64,000 bases of DNA from Frankiales bacterium (lineage in GTDB: Bacteria > Actinomycetota > Actinomycetes > Mycobacteriales > SCTD01): NCBI GenBank assembly GCA_025966135.1, contig JAOPVP010000046.1:62001-126000 (forward strand), read 5' to 3'. The stretch's first letter is position 1, and each line of letters opens with the position of its first letter. Of the stretch, positions 16,698 through 25,353 are shown piece after piece. Both the position numbers and the translations under genes were made by a program. The notes below the pieces were generated by a model, which was given only the letters and a program-made list of their open reading frames with translations, was not told where the DNA came from and did not search any database.

Positions 16698-17776
16698 CGA
16701 CGAAGCTCCACGATCTTGCAGGTGGGAAGGGGGTGGTGGTCGGTGCCGACCCAACGCAGCAGCGCCGTGCCGGTGGTGTGACCGGTGGTGTCGATCCAGT
16801 TGCCCCAGCCCGGGTCGGCCGCGGCGATCACGAGGGTGAGCTTGCCGTCGTCGTCGAGCTGCGCGGTGTGCTTGTTCACCGTGATGCGCTTGTCCCAGTC
16901 CATGGACTCCATCCACCAGTTGTCCAGCTGGAAGTTCCAGTACGGCGCATCCGGGACCTCTGTGGTGATGACCCAGGCCTGACCGGGCTGCAGGGTCCAG
17001 TAGCCGTGCAGGTAGAAGATCTCCGGGTCGCCGCCGGCCCTTTGGAACATCTCCTGTCCCCAGTCGAGCAGCTCGTTCGGGCGGGTCATGAACAGCTCGG
17101 TCCAGGCGACGAACGTGGCGGCGGTGCCGTGCACGCCCATGGCTGCTCGCTGCAGGCTGCGGACCAGGTGGGTGGTCGTCAGCGGCTCGGCGGGTGGCGT
17201 GTCGCCGAGGCGCTCGATCGACCAGGTGCCAGGGACTTCCTTCGTCCGGTCGAGGTAGGACTCACGCAGCACGATCATCGTGGAGTCCTCGGCCAGTGGC
17301 AGCCAGTTCTTGGCGTCCTCGGGCTTGTCGACGCTGACGGTGATCTCCACGCTGCCGTCGGGCTCGACAACCAGCTCGTTGCCTCGCAGCTCCCCGGTGG
17401 AGGCCATCGTGCCGTCCTTGGCGTAGCGGTTGGCCTTGGACCCGAAGCTGGCGTAGGCGATGGTGCCGCGGGCTCCGGTGATGCGGTAGCTGTTCGTCCC
17501 CTTCACCGGAGCGGAGTGGTAGACGTTGTCCGGGTTGTCGGCGCCCATCTTGACCAGGTCCAGGCCCTGCCAGCGAGGGCGGTCGGGGTCGGAGTTCTCG
17601 AGCGTCGCGTAGAGGGAGTTGCGGAGGAGGCGGCTGAGGTAGCGGAAGCCCTCGGCGCGGTCCAGGGGGGTTGCGGGTGCCGTTTCCTTGAGCACCACCT
17701 GGCCGGCGGCCTCGAGCGCACGGCAGAAGTCCGTCCAAGCCTGACCGGTCAGGACCGCCTCGTCCGCGTTGCTCAT
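16694..17776 (-). CDS. DUF1214-domain protein, first gene of a KstR-box operon
   Basis: A 360-residue protein. The C-terminal part carries the DUF1214 pattern YWNFQLDNWWMESMD and DPGWGNWIDTTGHTTGTALL; the N-terminal half is a family-specific beta-rich region. No signal peptide is visible. Start ATG 17776 lies 22 bp from a perfect KstR palindrome at 17799-17812, so transcription probably begins close to the start codon. It overlaps the sulfotransferase-fold gene by 4 bp. DUF1214 proteins have no settled biochemical role. Lengths and order resemble Rv3531c in the mycobacterial KstR regulon (recalled). Role unknown. Confidence 0.8.
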   Translation of the reverse strand: MSNADEAVLTGQAWTDFCRALEAAGQVVLKETAPATPLDRAEGFRYLSRLLRNSLYATLENSDPDRPRWQGLDLVKMGADNPDNVYHSAPVKGTNSYRITGARGTIAYASFGSKANRYAKDGTMASTGELRGNELVVEPDGSVEITVSVDKPEDAKNWLPLAEDSTMIVLRESYLDRTKEVPGTWSIERLGDTPPAEPLTTTHLVRSLQRAAMGVHGTAATFVAWTELFMTRPNELLDWGQEMFQRAGGDPEIFYLHGYWTLQPGQAWVITTEVPDAPYWNFQLDNWWMESMDWDKRITVNKHTAQLDDDGKLTLVIAAADPGWGNWIDTTGHTTGTALLRWVGTDHHPLPTCKIVELRR

Positions 17777-17798
17777 GTCTCGCCCTTGCCTTCGTAGG

Positions 17799-17812
17799 TG
17801 GAACACGTTCTA
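17799..17812. promoter_or_regulatory. KstR operator, divergent promoter
   Basis: TGGAACACGTTCTA is a full match to TNNAACNNGTTNNA with GAAC/GTTC arms. It stands 22 bp before the DUF1214 gene (minus) and 77 bp before the small barrel gene at 17890 (plus). Confidence 0.9.
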
Positions 17813-17889
17813 CCAGAGGGGCACCGGCAAGGCGAGAGCCGTTTGCTTCCGTCCGGTTACGGGAGGACGCTCGGCAGCGGAGGTGGGTC

Positions 17890-18216
17890 ATGTACGCACG
17901 GGTCACCGAGTGGGACGGCGTCACCACGGCCGAGATCGATCGCGACCTGTCCTACGCTCGCGCAGAGGTCGTTCCCAAGGTCCAGGAGATCCCCGGGATC
18001 TGCGGGATCCTCGTACTCGTCGACCGTGCCAACGGCCGCTCGACGAGCATCACGCTCTACCAGGACCAGCAGGCCATGGAGGACAGTCGGGATGCCGCCC
18101 GGACGCTTCGTGAGATGGTCGAGCAGCGGATGGACCTGCGGCGGCCGCCGCAGGTCAAGGAGCTCGAGGTCGGTATCGCCACCTTGACCGCGTCGGGGCT
18201 GCCGCTCCCCGTCTGA
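17890..18216 (+). CDS. ABM-type dimeric alpha/beta-barrel protein
   Basis: A 108-residue protein of ferredoxin-like fold, antibiotic-biosynthesis-monooxygenase type. The first strand is MYARVTEWDGVTT; a helix follows, then PGICGILVLVDRANGRSTSIT as strands two and three and LYQDQQAMEDSRDAA as the final helix. An AGGTGG precedes the ATG. It is divergent from the DUF1214 operon and shares the KstR box between them, so it may be steroid-induced. Members range from heme-degrading enzymes to small monooxygenases. Function here is unassigned. Confidence 0.68.
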   Translation: MYARVTEWDGVTTAEIDRDLSYARAEVVPKVQEIPGICGILVLVDRANGRSTSITLYQDQQAMEDSRDAARTLREMVEQRMDLRRPPQVKELEVGIATLTASGLPLPV

Positions 18217-18284
18217 CGCGTTCGGGTCGGGGCCGGATGCTCCGATACTTCCCCTATCGCCAGCATTGCGTTGATACTGCCGCC

Positions 18285-19367
18285 GTGGCCATCATCGGTT
18301 CGTACCGTCCCAGCCTCGACGGCCTGCGCGCCCTCGCGATCACACTCGTCATGGCTGAGCACGCCCAGATCGGCCTCGCACGGGCCGGCGGCCTCGGCGT
18401 CGACGTCTTCTTCGTCCTCAGCGGCTATCTCATCACCGGCCTCCTCGCCGGTGAGCACGCGCGGACGCAGCGCATCCGGTTCGGTGCGTTCTACCTACGG
18501 CGGGCCACCCGCTTGTACCCGGCGCTGCTCGCGCTCGTGACGGTCGGCGGCGTCGTCCTGTGGCTTGAGCTCAAGACCCCCTGGCGCCATCTCGCCAAGG
18601 CGGGGCTCATCGCCGCCACCTACCTCACCGACCTGTTCAGCTTCGGCCACGGCTCCACCTGGGCGCTGTGGGGCCACACCTGGTCGCTAGCGGTGGAGGA
18701 GCACTTCTACCTGCTCTGGCCCCCCGTGCTGCTGCTCCTGCTACGACGCGGCTCGCGCGTGGCGGCGAAGTGGTGGGCGCTCGCCGGCGCGGTCGCAGGT
18801 GTCGTCGTGGTGGTGGCGCTCGCGGTCCCCGGACACGCTGGACCGCCCACCTTCTACTTCCAGCCCCATGCCCACGCGGGTGCGCTGCTCCTCGGCTGCG
18901 CTGTCGCCCTCACCCCGGCCTGGCCGGCGTGGAGCAAGAACCTCACGGCACCGGCTCTGCTGGGGCTGCTCGCGCTGATCCTCGTGTCGCCGTCGCCGGT
19001 GCACGCCAGCTACTACCGCGTCTCGCTGCCGTTGGCGTGGCTGCTGACCGCGGCGCTCCTGGTCGGGCTCGAAGCGGAGTCCGGGCTGTCCCGAGCCCTG
19101 GCGTGGCGGCCGTGGCGGCGCATCGGCGTCATCTCCTACGGCCTGTACCTCTACCACCAGCTCGTCTTCTTCGTGGTGGGAAGGCACCTGACAGCCTCGC
19201 ACCGCGCGGTGGTCGTCACGGAGTTCCTGGTCTGCTTTGTCGTTGCTGACCTGAGCTACCGCTTCCTCGAAGCCCCGATCCGGCGGCGCGGACAGCAGCG
19301 AGCGGCTCGCAGCGACTCCGGCCTGCAGGGCCGACTCGAGGCAGCACCCAGCGAGGTCGGGGGATAG
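18285..19367 (+). CDS. acyltransferase 3 family membrane protein
   Basis: A 360-residue integral membrane acyltransferase (OafA/NodX type) with about ten hydrophobic segments. Family blocks are SLDGLRALAITLVMAEHA near the N-terminus, GGLGVDVFFVLSGYLITGLL and HTWSLAVEEHFYLLWP. It transfers acyl groups to surface sugars or lipids. GTG 18285 is taken as start because it gives a short N-terminus before the first segment; ATG 18237 is possible. It follows the small barrel gene by about 70 bp and is probably not a steroid enzyme. The C-terminal tail is short and hydrophilic, with no SGNH domain. Confidence 0.85.
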   Translation: MAIIGSYRPSLDGLRALAITLVMAEHAQIGLARAGGLGVDVFFVLSGYLITGLLAGEHARTQRIRFGAFYLRRATRLYPALLALVTVGGVVLWLELKTPWRHLAKAGLIAATYLTDLFSFGHGSTWALWGHTWSLAVEEHFYLLWPPVLLLLLRRGSRVAAKWWALAGAVAGVVVVVALAVPGHAGPPTFYFQPHAHAGALLLGCAVALTPAWPAWSKNLTAPALLGLLALILVSPSPVHASYYRVSLPLAWLLTAALLVGLEAESGLSRALAWRPWRRIGVISYGLYLYHQLVFFVVGRHLTASHRAVVVTEFLVCFVVADLSYRFLEAPIRRRGQQRAARSDSGLQGRLEAAPSEVGG

Positions 19368-19385
19368 CCCGGGTGCGGGGCCGGC

Positions 19386-19805
19386 TCAGGCCTGCGTCAT
19401 CGTGGCCATCATCCGGTCCATCTCCCAGAAGGCCCGCAAGCTCAGCAGCTTGCCCTCCTCGTCCAGCCGGTAGACGAACACGCCCTCGCAGCGGGTCGTC
19501 GTACCGCCGGGAAGGGTGATGTGGATGGTGGCGACGTTGGCAACCTCGTCGCCGGTGGCGAACGAGTCGTGGATGTCGAAGCGGATCGCCTCGGTGGAAC
19601 CGATGTTGGCGTCCCAGAAGGCAGCCCGTCCCTCAGGACCGTGATGGCCGAGGCCGGTGGGGTCGATGAAGGAGATCCCCACCGGGTCCTCGACCCAGCC
19701 GTTGTCGGCCCACAGCGCCAGCCAGGCCGTCTTGTCGCGGGCCCCGACGGCGTCCATCGAGCGCTGCGACATCGCCCGCGCGGGATGCTCGGTAGTGGTC
19801 ACCAT
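19386..19805 (-). CDS. NTF2-like protein, ketosteroid-isomerase-like candidate
   Basis: A 139-residue NTF2-fold protein. Notable blocks are WADNGWVEDPVGISFIDPTG, then GHHGPEGRAAFWDANI, and the C-terminal LLSLRAFWEMDRMMATM. The acidic residues after the first strand and the buried aromatic end recall steroid delta-5-isomerase-type proteins, but I cannot align the catalytic Asp/Tyr with certainty. It overlaps the LLM gene by 7 bp and is thus in a KstR-box operon (20664). Substrate is inferred to be a 3-oxo steroid or ring fragment. Confidence 0.72.
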   Translation of the reverse strand: MVTTTEHPARAMSQRSMDAVGARDKTAWLALWADNGWVEDPVGISFIDPTGLGHHGPEGRAAFWDANIGSTEAIRFDIHDSFATGDEVANVATIHITLPGGTTTRCEGVFVYRLDEEGKLLSLRAFWEMDRMMATMTQA

Positions 19806-20668
19806 GCCTGGATCACGTCCTTTGCGAAGCGGCGGATGCCATCCTGCTTGGCCTCGAGCGGCCCGTCCCAGGGCACGCCGTAGAAGACCCAGGGGACGGT
19901 GACGATGTCGGTGGCGCCCGCGGCCTCGAGCTCCTTGTAACCCTCGAGGCCGAAGCGGTCAGCGGAGGCGACCTGGTAGGCGAAGCCCTCGATCGAGCGT
20001 CCCGCGGTGAGCAGCTGGTCGGTCACCTCGGCGACCACGCCCTTGAAGTCCTCCAGCGTGATCATCGCGCTTGTCCATCCCTGCCCGAAGCGGACGGTAC
20101 GGCGAAGGGCGACCGGGGTGTGCCCGCCGATGTAGACCGGCACCTTCTGGGTGGGCGCCGGCGGCAGCTTGATCTTGCCGAACTTCACGTGCTCGCCGTC
20201 CCGCTCCACCCAGCCGCCGTCCAGGAGCTCGAGGATGGCGTCGAGCGCCTCGTCGGTGCGGGCCCCACGACCCTCGTAGGTCTGACCGGCCCACTCGAAC
20301 TCCTCCTTGAGCCAGCCGATGCCGGCGCCGAAGGTGAAGCGGTTGTCGCTGAGGAGGGCCGCGGACGCGACCTGCTTGGCGAGCAGGATCGGGTTGCGCA
20401 CGGCGACCTTGATGACGTGCGAGCAGAAGCGGATCCGCTCGGTCACCGCAGCCATCGTCGCGACGGCCATGAACGGCTCGACGAAGGGCGTGTTCTCGTT
20501 CCAGAGGCGGCTGCCGTCCTTGGTGTAGGGGTAGGCGTCGCTCACCTGCTCCGACCAGAACAGGCTGTCGGCCACGGCGATCTGGTGGTACCCGCACTCC
20601 TCCGCGGTCTGCGCCAGGGCGGTGTACTCGCGTGGGTCGGTCATGGCTACGGACATCGTGAACTGCAA
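19799..20668 (-). CDS. LLM-class F420-type oxidoreductase
   Basis: A 289-residue luciferase-like protein. Blocks include SVAMTDPREYTALAQTAEEC at the N-terminus, FTFGAGIGWLKEEFEWAGQT in the barrel and VPVYIGGHTPVALRRTVRFG. TTG 20668 is preferred over ATG 20656 because it adds the usual first strand (MQFTMSVAM) and has AGGAG 8 bases upstream. A KstR-like palindrome overlaps this start. The protein likely uses F420 or FMN; F420-dependent LLM enzymes are common in actinobacteria. Reaction unknown. It is a distinct branch from the Rv3520c-like gene at 11306-12322. Confidence 0.82.
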   Translation of the reverse strand: MQFTMSVAMTDPREYTALAQTAEECGYHQIAVADSLFWSEQVSDAYPYTKDGSRLWNENTPFVEPFMAVATMAAVTERIRFCSHVIKVAVRNPILLAKQVASAALLSDNRFTFGAGIGWLKEEFEWAGQTYEGRGARTDEALDAILELLDGGWVERDGEHVKFGKIKLPPAPTQKVPVYIGGHTPVALRRTVRFGQGWTSAMITLEDFKGVVAEVTDQLLTAGRSIEGFAYQVASADRFGLEGYKELEAAGATDIVTVPWVFYGVPWDGPLEAKQDGIRRFAKDVIQAW

Positions 20669-20677
20669 CGTGTTCTC
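20664..20677. promoter_or_regulatory. KstR-like operator overlapping the LLM gene start
   Basis: TGCAACGTGTTCTC has the AAC-NN-GTT core and the outer T, and deviates only at the last consensus base. It covers the TTG start codon and abuts the Shine-Dalgarno of the LLM gene on the minus strand. Repressor bound here would block early elongation as well as initiation. Confidence 0.6.
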
Positions 20678-20720
20678 CTTTTGCCGGTGGGCGACAGTAG
20701 CCCTGCAGGCAGCCTTTCGA

Positions 20721-21527
20721 CTAGCGGGGGTCCGTGCCGTCCTTCCACGTCGTCCCCGGCTCGTCGTACTCACCGGTGAGGGCGTGGGCGATGGCGTCGT
20801 AGGCGTTGCGGGAGGCGAGCAGCCCGACGTGGGTGCCGCGGACCTCGATGTTGCGTGCCCCGTCGGCGAGGCAGGACTGCCAGCGCACGACATCGTCGTG
20901 CCGGGTGAACAGCGAGACCAGCGGTGGACCGTCCGCGGGGAGCGCGGCGCGGAAGAAGCGGCCGTAGTCGCACGCGCAGGCCTCGGTCATGCAGCCCATG
21001 GTGAGCCGCGCAGGATCGCGGTGCTGCAGGCGGGAGCGTGCGACGTTCGCTGCCGCGGCCAGCGTGAGGTTGGTGACGGCGAACGGCTCGTTGAGCGGGC
21101 TGGCAAGGGTGATGACCCGTTCGACGAGGTCCGGTCGCGCGCTGGCCAACGCGCGAGAGAGCAGTCCGCCGCGGCTGTGGCCGAGCAGCGTCACCTTGCG
21201 TTGCTCGCGCTCAGCGATCTCCTCGACCCGGGGGAGGACCCTGGACATCGTGCGGTCGGAGCAGTCGACGTGCAGGCTGATCGAGGACCGGTAGCTGGTG
21301 TAACCGATGCGGCGCAGCCAGCTCAGCATGATGGGCATCAGCCAGTCGCCCGCTGCGGCCGGGGGAAGCAGGATCACCGGGCGCCCGTCGCCGTGCGGGA
21401 CGCCCTGCCCGGCAAGGACCTCCGACCGCAGGAAGCGGGTCATGGCGACGGGACCGCGAAGCCGCAACGCTGCGGCCCCGAGCTGGCGCACCGCGAGCGG
21501 CACGTCCCGCACCGGCCTGCTGTTCAT
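20721..21527 (-). CDS. alpha/beta-hydrolase, lipase-like
   Basis: A 268-residue alpha/beta-hydrolase. The nucleophile elbow is GHSRGG, preceded by the strand VTLLGH. The probable Asp is in LFTRHDDVVRW and the His in VRGTHVGLLAS. The order Ser-Asp-His and the ITLASPLNEP loop fit triacylglycerol lipase or PGAP1-like esterases. No signal peptide is evident. Three clustered Cys (CMTEACACDYG) are unusual for the family. It stands 52 bp upstream of the KstR-box LLM gene but has its own promoter region. Ester-bond cleavage is firm; substrate unknown. Confidence 0.78.
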   Translation of the reverse strand: MNSRPVRDVPLAVRQLGAAALRLRGPVAMTRFLRSEVLAGQGVPHGDGRPVILLPPAAAGDWLMPIMLSWLRRIGYTSYRSSISLHVDCSDRTMSRVLPRVEEIAEREQRKVTLLGHSRGGLLSRALASARPDLVERVITLASPLNEPFAVTNLTLAAAANVARSRLQHRDPARLTMGCMTEACACDYGRFFRAALPADGPPLVSLFTRHDDVVRWQSCLADGARNIEVRGTHVGLLASRNAYDAIAHALTGEYDEPGTTWKDGTDPR

Positions 21528-21593
21528 GCTCCGGAATGTGGCACAGGACGACAGGGGCGTGTGCCCGAAAAGCGCCGCACCGCCCCGATGTCG

Positions 21594-23018
21594 TCATTGC
21601 GTTCCGGAAACAGTGATGACCTGCAGCGTCTCCTCGACAGCGGCGGGGAAGGCCGCCGCCAGGTCCGCAAGGTCGGGCAGGTTGTCGCTGCAGGCGATCA
21701 GACCGAAGCCGACACGGTCGCGGTAGCTGACGATGGTGATGTTCAGGCCGGGTCCCTCGAGCACCGGGCCGAGCGGGTAGAGCCCCTCGACCGTGGCGCC
21801 CGCGAGGTAGATCTGGATCGGCGGCCCGGCGACGTTGGAGACCACGAGGTTGTGCACCACCGGGTGAAGGTTGGCGAGTCGCAGCGAGCTGTAGAAGCGC
21901 GCCACGGCCGTGGTGGTGTTGGGCGGCGCTACCTGGGTCACGCGCGCGACGATGTCGTCGCCCAGCGCTGACTGGTCGCCCCGGCCCACCTTGTTGGCCT
22001 GGCGCACGACCTTCAGCCGCTCAACCGGGTCGGCGACGTCGGTGCCCAGGACGGTGAACATGGCCGAGACCCGGTTGGCGCCGAGGTCGTCCTCCCCGCC
22101 GCGGACGGAGACCGGCACGACCGCGATGAGGCTGGCGTCCGGGAGCTCGCCGCGGGCCCCGAGGTAGCGGCGCAGGGCGCCGCCGCAGACGCTGATGACA
22201 GCGTCGTTGAACGTGCCGCCCACCGCGGCCTTGATGGCTTTCACGTCCGCCAGTGAGACGTCGACGTAGGAGACGACCCGGCCGGCGGTGATGGCGCCGT
22301 TGAAGGGCGCCCGGGGAGCGGTCAGCGGCAGGGCGCCACCGCTGGTGTCCTGCTCGCCGCGGCGGTGGTTGACCACGCCGGCCAGGGCTCTGACGGTTGT
22401 CGGGACCAGCCTGGCGAGGTTGAGGGGCTGTCGCGCGATGCCTGCTGCGGTGTGCAGCGCCACGTCCAGCAGCCCGGGGGCGGGCTGCTGGGACGCCCTG
22501 GCCTCGGCGCGCGCCCCCATGAGCTCGGCCTCCGTGCGTCCTTCCGGGAGCAGGTCGAACAGGCTGCCCAAGATCCTGGCGGCGCCGACGCCATCCACCG
22601 CGCAGTGGTGGATCTTGAAGACGATGGCGGCCCTCGCGTCCGCCATGTCCTCCACGACGAGGCACTCCCACAGCGGGCGGCGGCGGTCGAGCTGCGTACT
22701 CGCGAAGGCCGCGACCTCGTGGGCGAGCTCCGTCATCCCGCCCGGGGCGGGACACTGGACGCGGGTGACGTGCGAGGCCACCTCGACGTCCGGGACGTCG
22801 GCCCAGAAGGGGTGGTGCAGTCGCAGCGTCGCCGCCACGAGCTTGCGCCGGAACGGTGGGAGCAGGTCGAGGCGGTCCTCGAGGAGCGCGATCACGTTGT
22901 CAGCCGACCAGCCCGGTTGGTGGCTGGTGTCCACCACGATCGTGCCGACGACGTGCATGTGGGAGCTGGGCGTCTCGAAGTACAGGAAGCTCGCATCAGT
23001 TCCGCTCATTTCGCGCAC
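21594..23018 (-). CDS. WS/DGAT wax-ester synthase/diacylglycerol acyltransferase
   Basis: A 474-residue bifunctional O-acyltransferase. The catalytic motif HHCAVDG is at 137-143. The N-terminal SGTDASFLYFETPSSHMHV and the C-terminal blocks NLVVSNVAGPPIQIYLAGA and PLGPVLEGPGLNITIVSYRD are typical. Length is standard for actinobacterial Tgs proteins. It esterifies acyl-CoA to diacylglycerol or fatty alcohols to make storage lipid, a plausible sink for acyl-CoA from sterol breakdown. GTG 23018 is taken as start; ATG 23009 is equally possible. It is divergent from the esterase at 23083. No KstR box was seen in the 64-bp gap. Confidence 0.92.
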   Translation of the reverse strand: MREMSGTDASFLYFETPSSHMHVVGTIVVDTSHQPGWSADNVIALLEDRLDLLPPFRRKLVAATLRLHHPFWADVPDVEVASHVTRVQCPAPGGMTELAHEVAAFASTQLDRRRPLWECLVVEDMADARAAIVFKIHHCAVDGVGAARILGSLFDLLPEGRTEAELMGARAEARASQQPAPGLLDVALHTAAGIARQPLNLARLVPTTVRALAGVVNHRRGEQDTSGGALPLTAPRAPFNGAITAGRVVSYVDVSLADVKAIKAAVGGTFNDAVISVCGGALRRYLGARGELPDASLIAVVPVSVRGGEDDLGANRVSAMFTVLGTDVADPVERLKVVRQANKVGRGDQSALGDDIVARVTQVAPPNTTTAVARFYSSLRLANLHPVVHNLVVSNVAGPPIQIYLAGATVEGLYPLGPVLEGPGLNITIVSYRDRVGFGLIACSDNLPDLADLAAAFPAAVEETLQVITVSGTQ

Positions 23019-23082
23019 ATCGCCACACTAGGGAAACTGAGGGTGTTCGTCTGCACCTGGACAGTTCGGACACAATGCCCCG

Positions 23083-24279
23083 GTGTCGGTCGTGCTCCTC
23101 GTCCTCTCCCTGGTCGGGCTGCTGGCTGTCCTCAACGGACTGCGCCCGATGCGCTGGACCCCGCTGCTGCTCCCGTCGTTCTTCGCCGCCTGGCTGACGG
23201 TCGAGCTCGCGCCGCAGCTGCTGCTGCTCACGGTGGTGGGGACAGGCGTGTGCGTGGCCGGTGGCGCGCTGTCGGGCGTGGGCTGGGGCGGGCTCACCGT
23301 CATGACCCTCGCTGCCCTGGGGCTGTGCTGGATGGTTCTCCAGAGCGAGCGCGCAGCGGCAGTGGCGGACGCGGCTCTCGCGGAGTGGCCGGACTCCGGC
23401 GAACCCGAGGTGCACGTGGCTGGGCTGGTGCGGCGGTTCTTCGTGCCGATGGCGTTCAGCCACCCCGACGTGGTCCGGGTCGTGGATGTGCCCTATGCCG
23501 ACAGCTCGGCCCGCAACCGGCTGGACGTCTACCACCGCAGGGACAAGCCAACCGGCTGCCCGACGCTGGTGCAGGTTCACGGCGGCGGTTGGGTCATCGG
23601 CGACAAGAAGGAGCAAGGTCGGCCGCTGATGCTGCACCTGGCGCGCCAGGGATGGGTCTGCTTCGCGCCCAACTACCGGCTCTCGCCCAAGGCGACCTTC
23701 CCGGACCATCTCGTCGACGTGAAGCGGGCGGTCGCCTGGGTCCGGGAGCACGGCCACGAGTACGGCGCGGACCCCGGCTTCCTCGTCCTCACCGGCGGTT
23801 CCGCGGGTGGGCACCTGATCGCGATGTGCGCGCTGACCCAGAACGACCCGGAGTACCAGCCCGGCTTCGAGGATGCGGACACCTCCGTCCAGGGCTGCGT
23901 GCCCTACTACGGCGTCTACGACCTCGCGGGTGAGACCGGCACCAAGGCGGCCGAGGTCCGCACGAAGCGCCTGCTCGCCAAGCTCGTCCTCAAGACCCGC
24001 GAGCCCCTCGCCTACCAGCGGGCCTCCCCGCTGGTCCGGGTGAACACGGATGCTCCACCGTTCTTCGTCATCCACGGACGCAACGACACCCTCGTGCCGG
24101 TGGCGGAGGCGCGGCTGTTCGTGCAGCGCCTGCGTGAGCGGTCCGGCCAGCCGGTGCTCTACCTCGAGCTGCCCGGCACCGAGCACGCCTTCGACGTGTT
24201 CCCCTCGATCCGCTCCGACCACGTCGTGCGTGCCGTCGGTCGCTTCTGCGAGCTCCTGCGCGCGCGGTCCCTCCGCTGA
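23083..24279 (+). CDS. membrane-anchored HSL-type esterase
   Basis: A 398-residue alpha/beta-hydrolase. The first about 100 residues are hydrophobic, with three or four membrane segments. The catalytic domain has the oxyanion motif VHGGGW, the nucleophile elbow GGSAGG, Asp in HGRNDTLVP and His in GTEHAFDVF. This order is that of the hormone-sensitive-lipase/LipN-type group, many of which hydrolyse short esters or sterol esters. GTG start, 64 bp from the divergent WS/DGAT. Release of acyl groups from sterol esters at the membrane is a reasonable but unproven role. Confidence 0.88.
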   Translation: MSVVLLVLSLVGLLAVLNGLRPMRWTPLLLPSFFAAWLTVELAPQLLLLTVVGTGVCVAGGALSGVGWGGLTVMTLAALGLCWMVLQSERAAAVADAALAEWPDSGEPEVHVAGLVRRFFVPMAFSHPDVVRVVDVPYADSSARNRLDVYHRRDKPTGCPTLVQVHGGGWVIGDKKEQGRPLMLHLARQGWVCFAPNYRLSPKATFPDHLVDVKRAVAWVREHGHEYGADPGFLVLTGGSAGGHLIAMCALTQNDPEYQPGFEDADTSVQGCVPYYGVYDLAGETGTKAAEVRTKRLLAKLVLKTREPLAYQRASPLVRVNTDAPPFFVIHGRNDTLVPVAEARLFVQRLRERSGQPVLYLELPGTEHAFDVFPSIRSDHVVRAVGRFCELLRARSLR

Positions 24280-24288
24280 CCGCTCGGG

Positions 24289-25353
24289 TCAGGTCACGAG
24301 CCCGCGACCGGTGATGAGGGGCAGGTCGAGAGCAGTCACCAGCCCGGCCGGTGCCTCGACCACAGCGGGTACGGCGTTCACGAGGCGCATGGCCGTGGCC
24401 TTGAGGCCGGCCGTGTTGTGGTCGCCGTCGCTGCCGAGCAGCTGCAGGTCGAGGGTGTAGTTGGGTTCGCCGCTGACGACGACGCGGTAGCAGCCGTGGC
24501 CCGCGGGTTGGGGCCAGGTGGCGCCGAGGTCGTCATGAAGGCGGGTGACGTGTTCGAGGACGATGACGGCCCGACCGCCGCGCATTCCGCGGAGCTCGAA
24601 GTGCAGCGCGCCGACGGTGCCCTGCTTGATGCTGCCGCTGTCGACCTCGAAGTCCGACGCGGCGAGCTCCCGCTCGTACCACTCGACGACCTCGTCGAGC
24701 TCGACGCCGAGACCGGCGGCGATCTGGTGCACGACGCTGCCCCAAGCCATCGTCAGGACGCCCGGTTGCAGCAGCATCGGGATGTCGTCGAGCTCCCGGC
24801 CGAAGCCCATCACGTCGAACAGGATCATCCCCTGGTCGTACGTGTTGTAGTTCAGGACCTCGAGGCAGCGGACCTCGTCGATCCGCTCGCTGATGCCAGT
24901 CAGTGCCAGCGGCATGAGGTCGTTCGCCCAGCCGGGGTCGATGCCGTTGACGAACAACGAGACGCCGCCGTCCAGTGCGGCCTGGCGCACGCCCTCGGCC
25001 ATCCCGACCGCCGGTCCGCTGGGGAACTGCAGGAAGACCGGCCCGCTCGCGACGACGTTGATGCCGGCGCGCAGGATCTTCTCGATGTCGGCCAGTGCCT
25101 CGAAGATCCGGTGATCGGCCATCGCCGTGTTCACGACGCAGTCCGGCTGTAGGGCAAGGATCTCGTCCACGTCGCTCGTTGCGAGCACGCCGAGCTGCCG
25201 GCCCAGCCCCGCCAGGTCGCCGGCGTCGCGGCCGGCCTTGTCGGGGTTGCTGACCCAGACGCCGACGAGCTCGAGGTCGGGGCGGGCGTCGATGCCCGCG
25301 AGTGCGTGCCTGCCCACGTTGCCGGTGGACCACGCCACCACCCGGTAGGTCAC
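24289..25353 (-). CDS. DapB-N-like NAD(P)-binding oxidoreductase
   Basis: A 354-residue protein with an N-terminal Rossmann fold ([20 protein letters not shown]) and [20 protein letters not shown]. The middle block is [16 protein letters not shown] followed by [18 protein letters not shown]. It is annotated in databases as dihydrodipicolinate reductase-like or diaminopentanoate dehydrogenase-like, but lacks features specific for lysine synthesis. It overlaps the SDR upstream by 4 bp (ATGA) and is therefore in the operon led by the KstR box at 26193. A clear paralogue is at 38410-39483 in a KstR2 operon. Function in steroid metabolism is unknown. Confidence 0.78.
   Translation of the reverse strand: MTYRVVAWSTGNVGRHALAGIDARPDLELVGVWVSNPDKAGRDAGDLAGLGRQLGVLATSDVDEILALQPDCVVNTAMADHRIFEALADIEKILRAGINVVASGPVFLQFPSGPAVGMAEGVRQAALDGGVSLFVNGIDPGWANDLMPLALTGISERIDEVRCLEVLNYNTYDQGMILFDVMGFGRELDDIPMLLQPGVLTMAWGSVVHQIAAGLGVELDEVVEWYERELAASDFEVDSGSIKQGTVGALHFELRGMRGGRAVIVLEHVTRLHDDLGATWPQPAGHGCYRVVVSGEPNYTLDLQLLGSDGDHNTAGLKATAMRLVNAVPAVVEAPAGLVTALDLPLITGRGLVT

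Noticed and set aside
24289..25353. Annotation as 4-hydroxy-tetrahydrodipicolinate reductase (lysine synthesis).
   Set aside because: Too long for DapB, no DapB substrate motif recognised, a paralogue in another steroid operon, and no lysine genes nearby.
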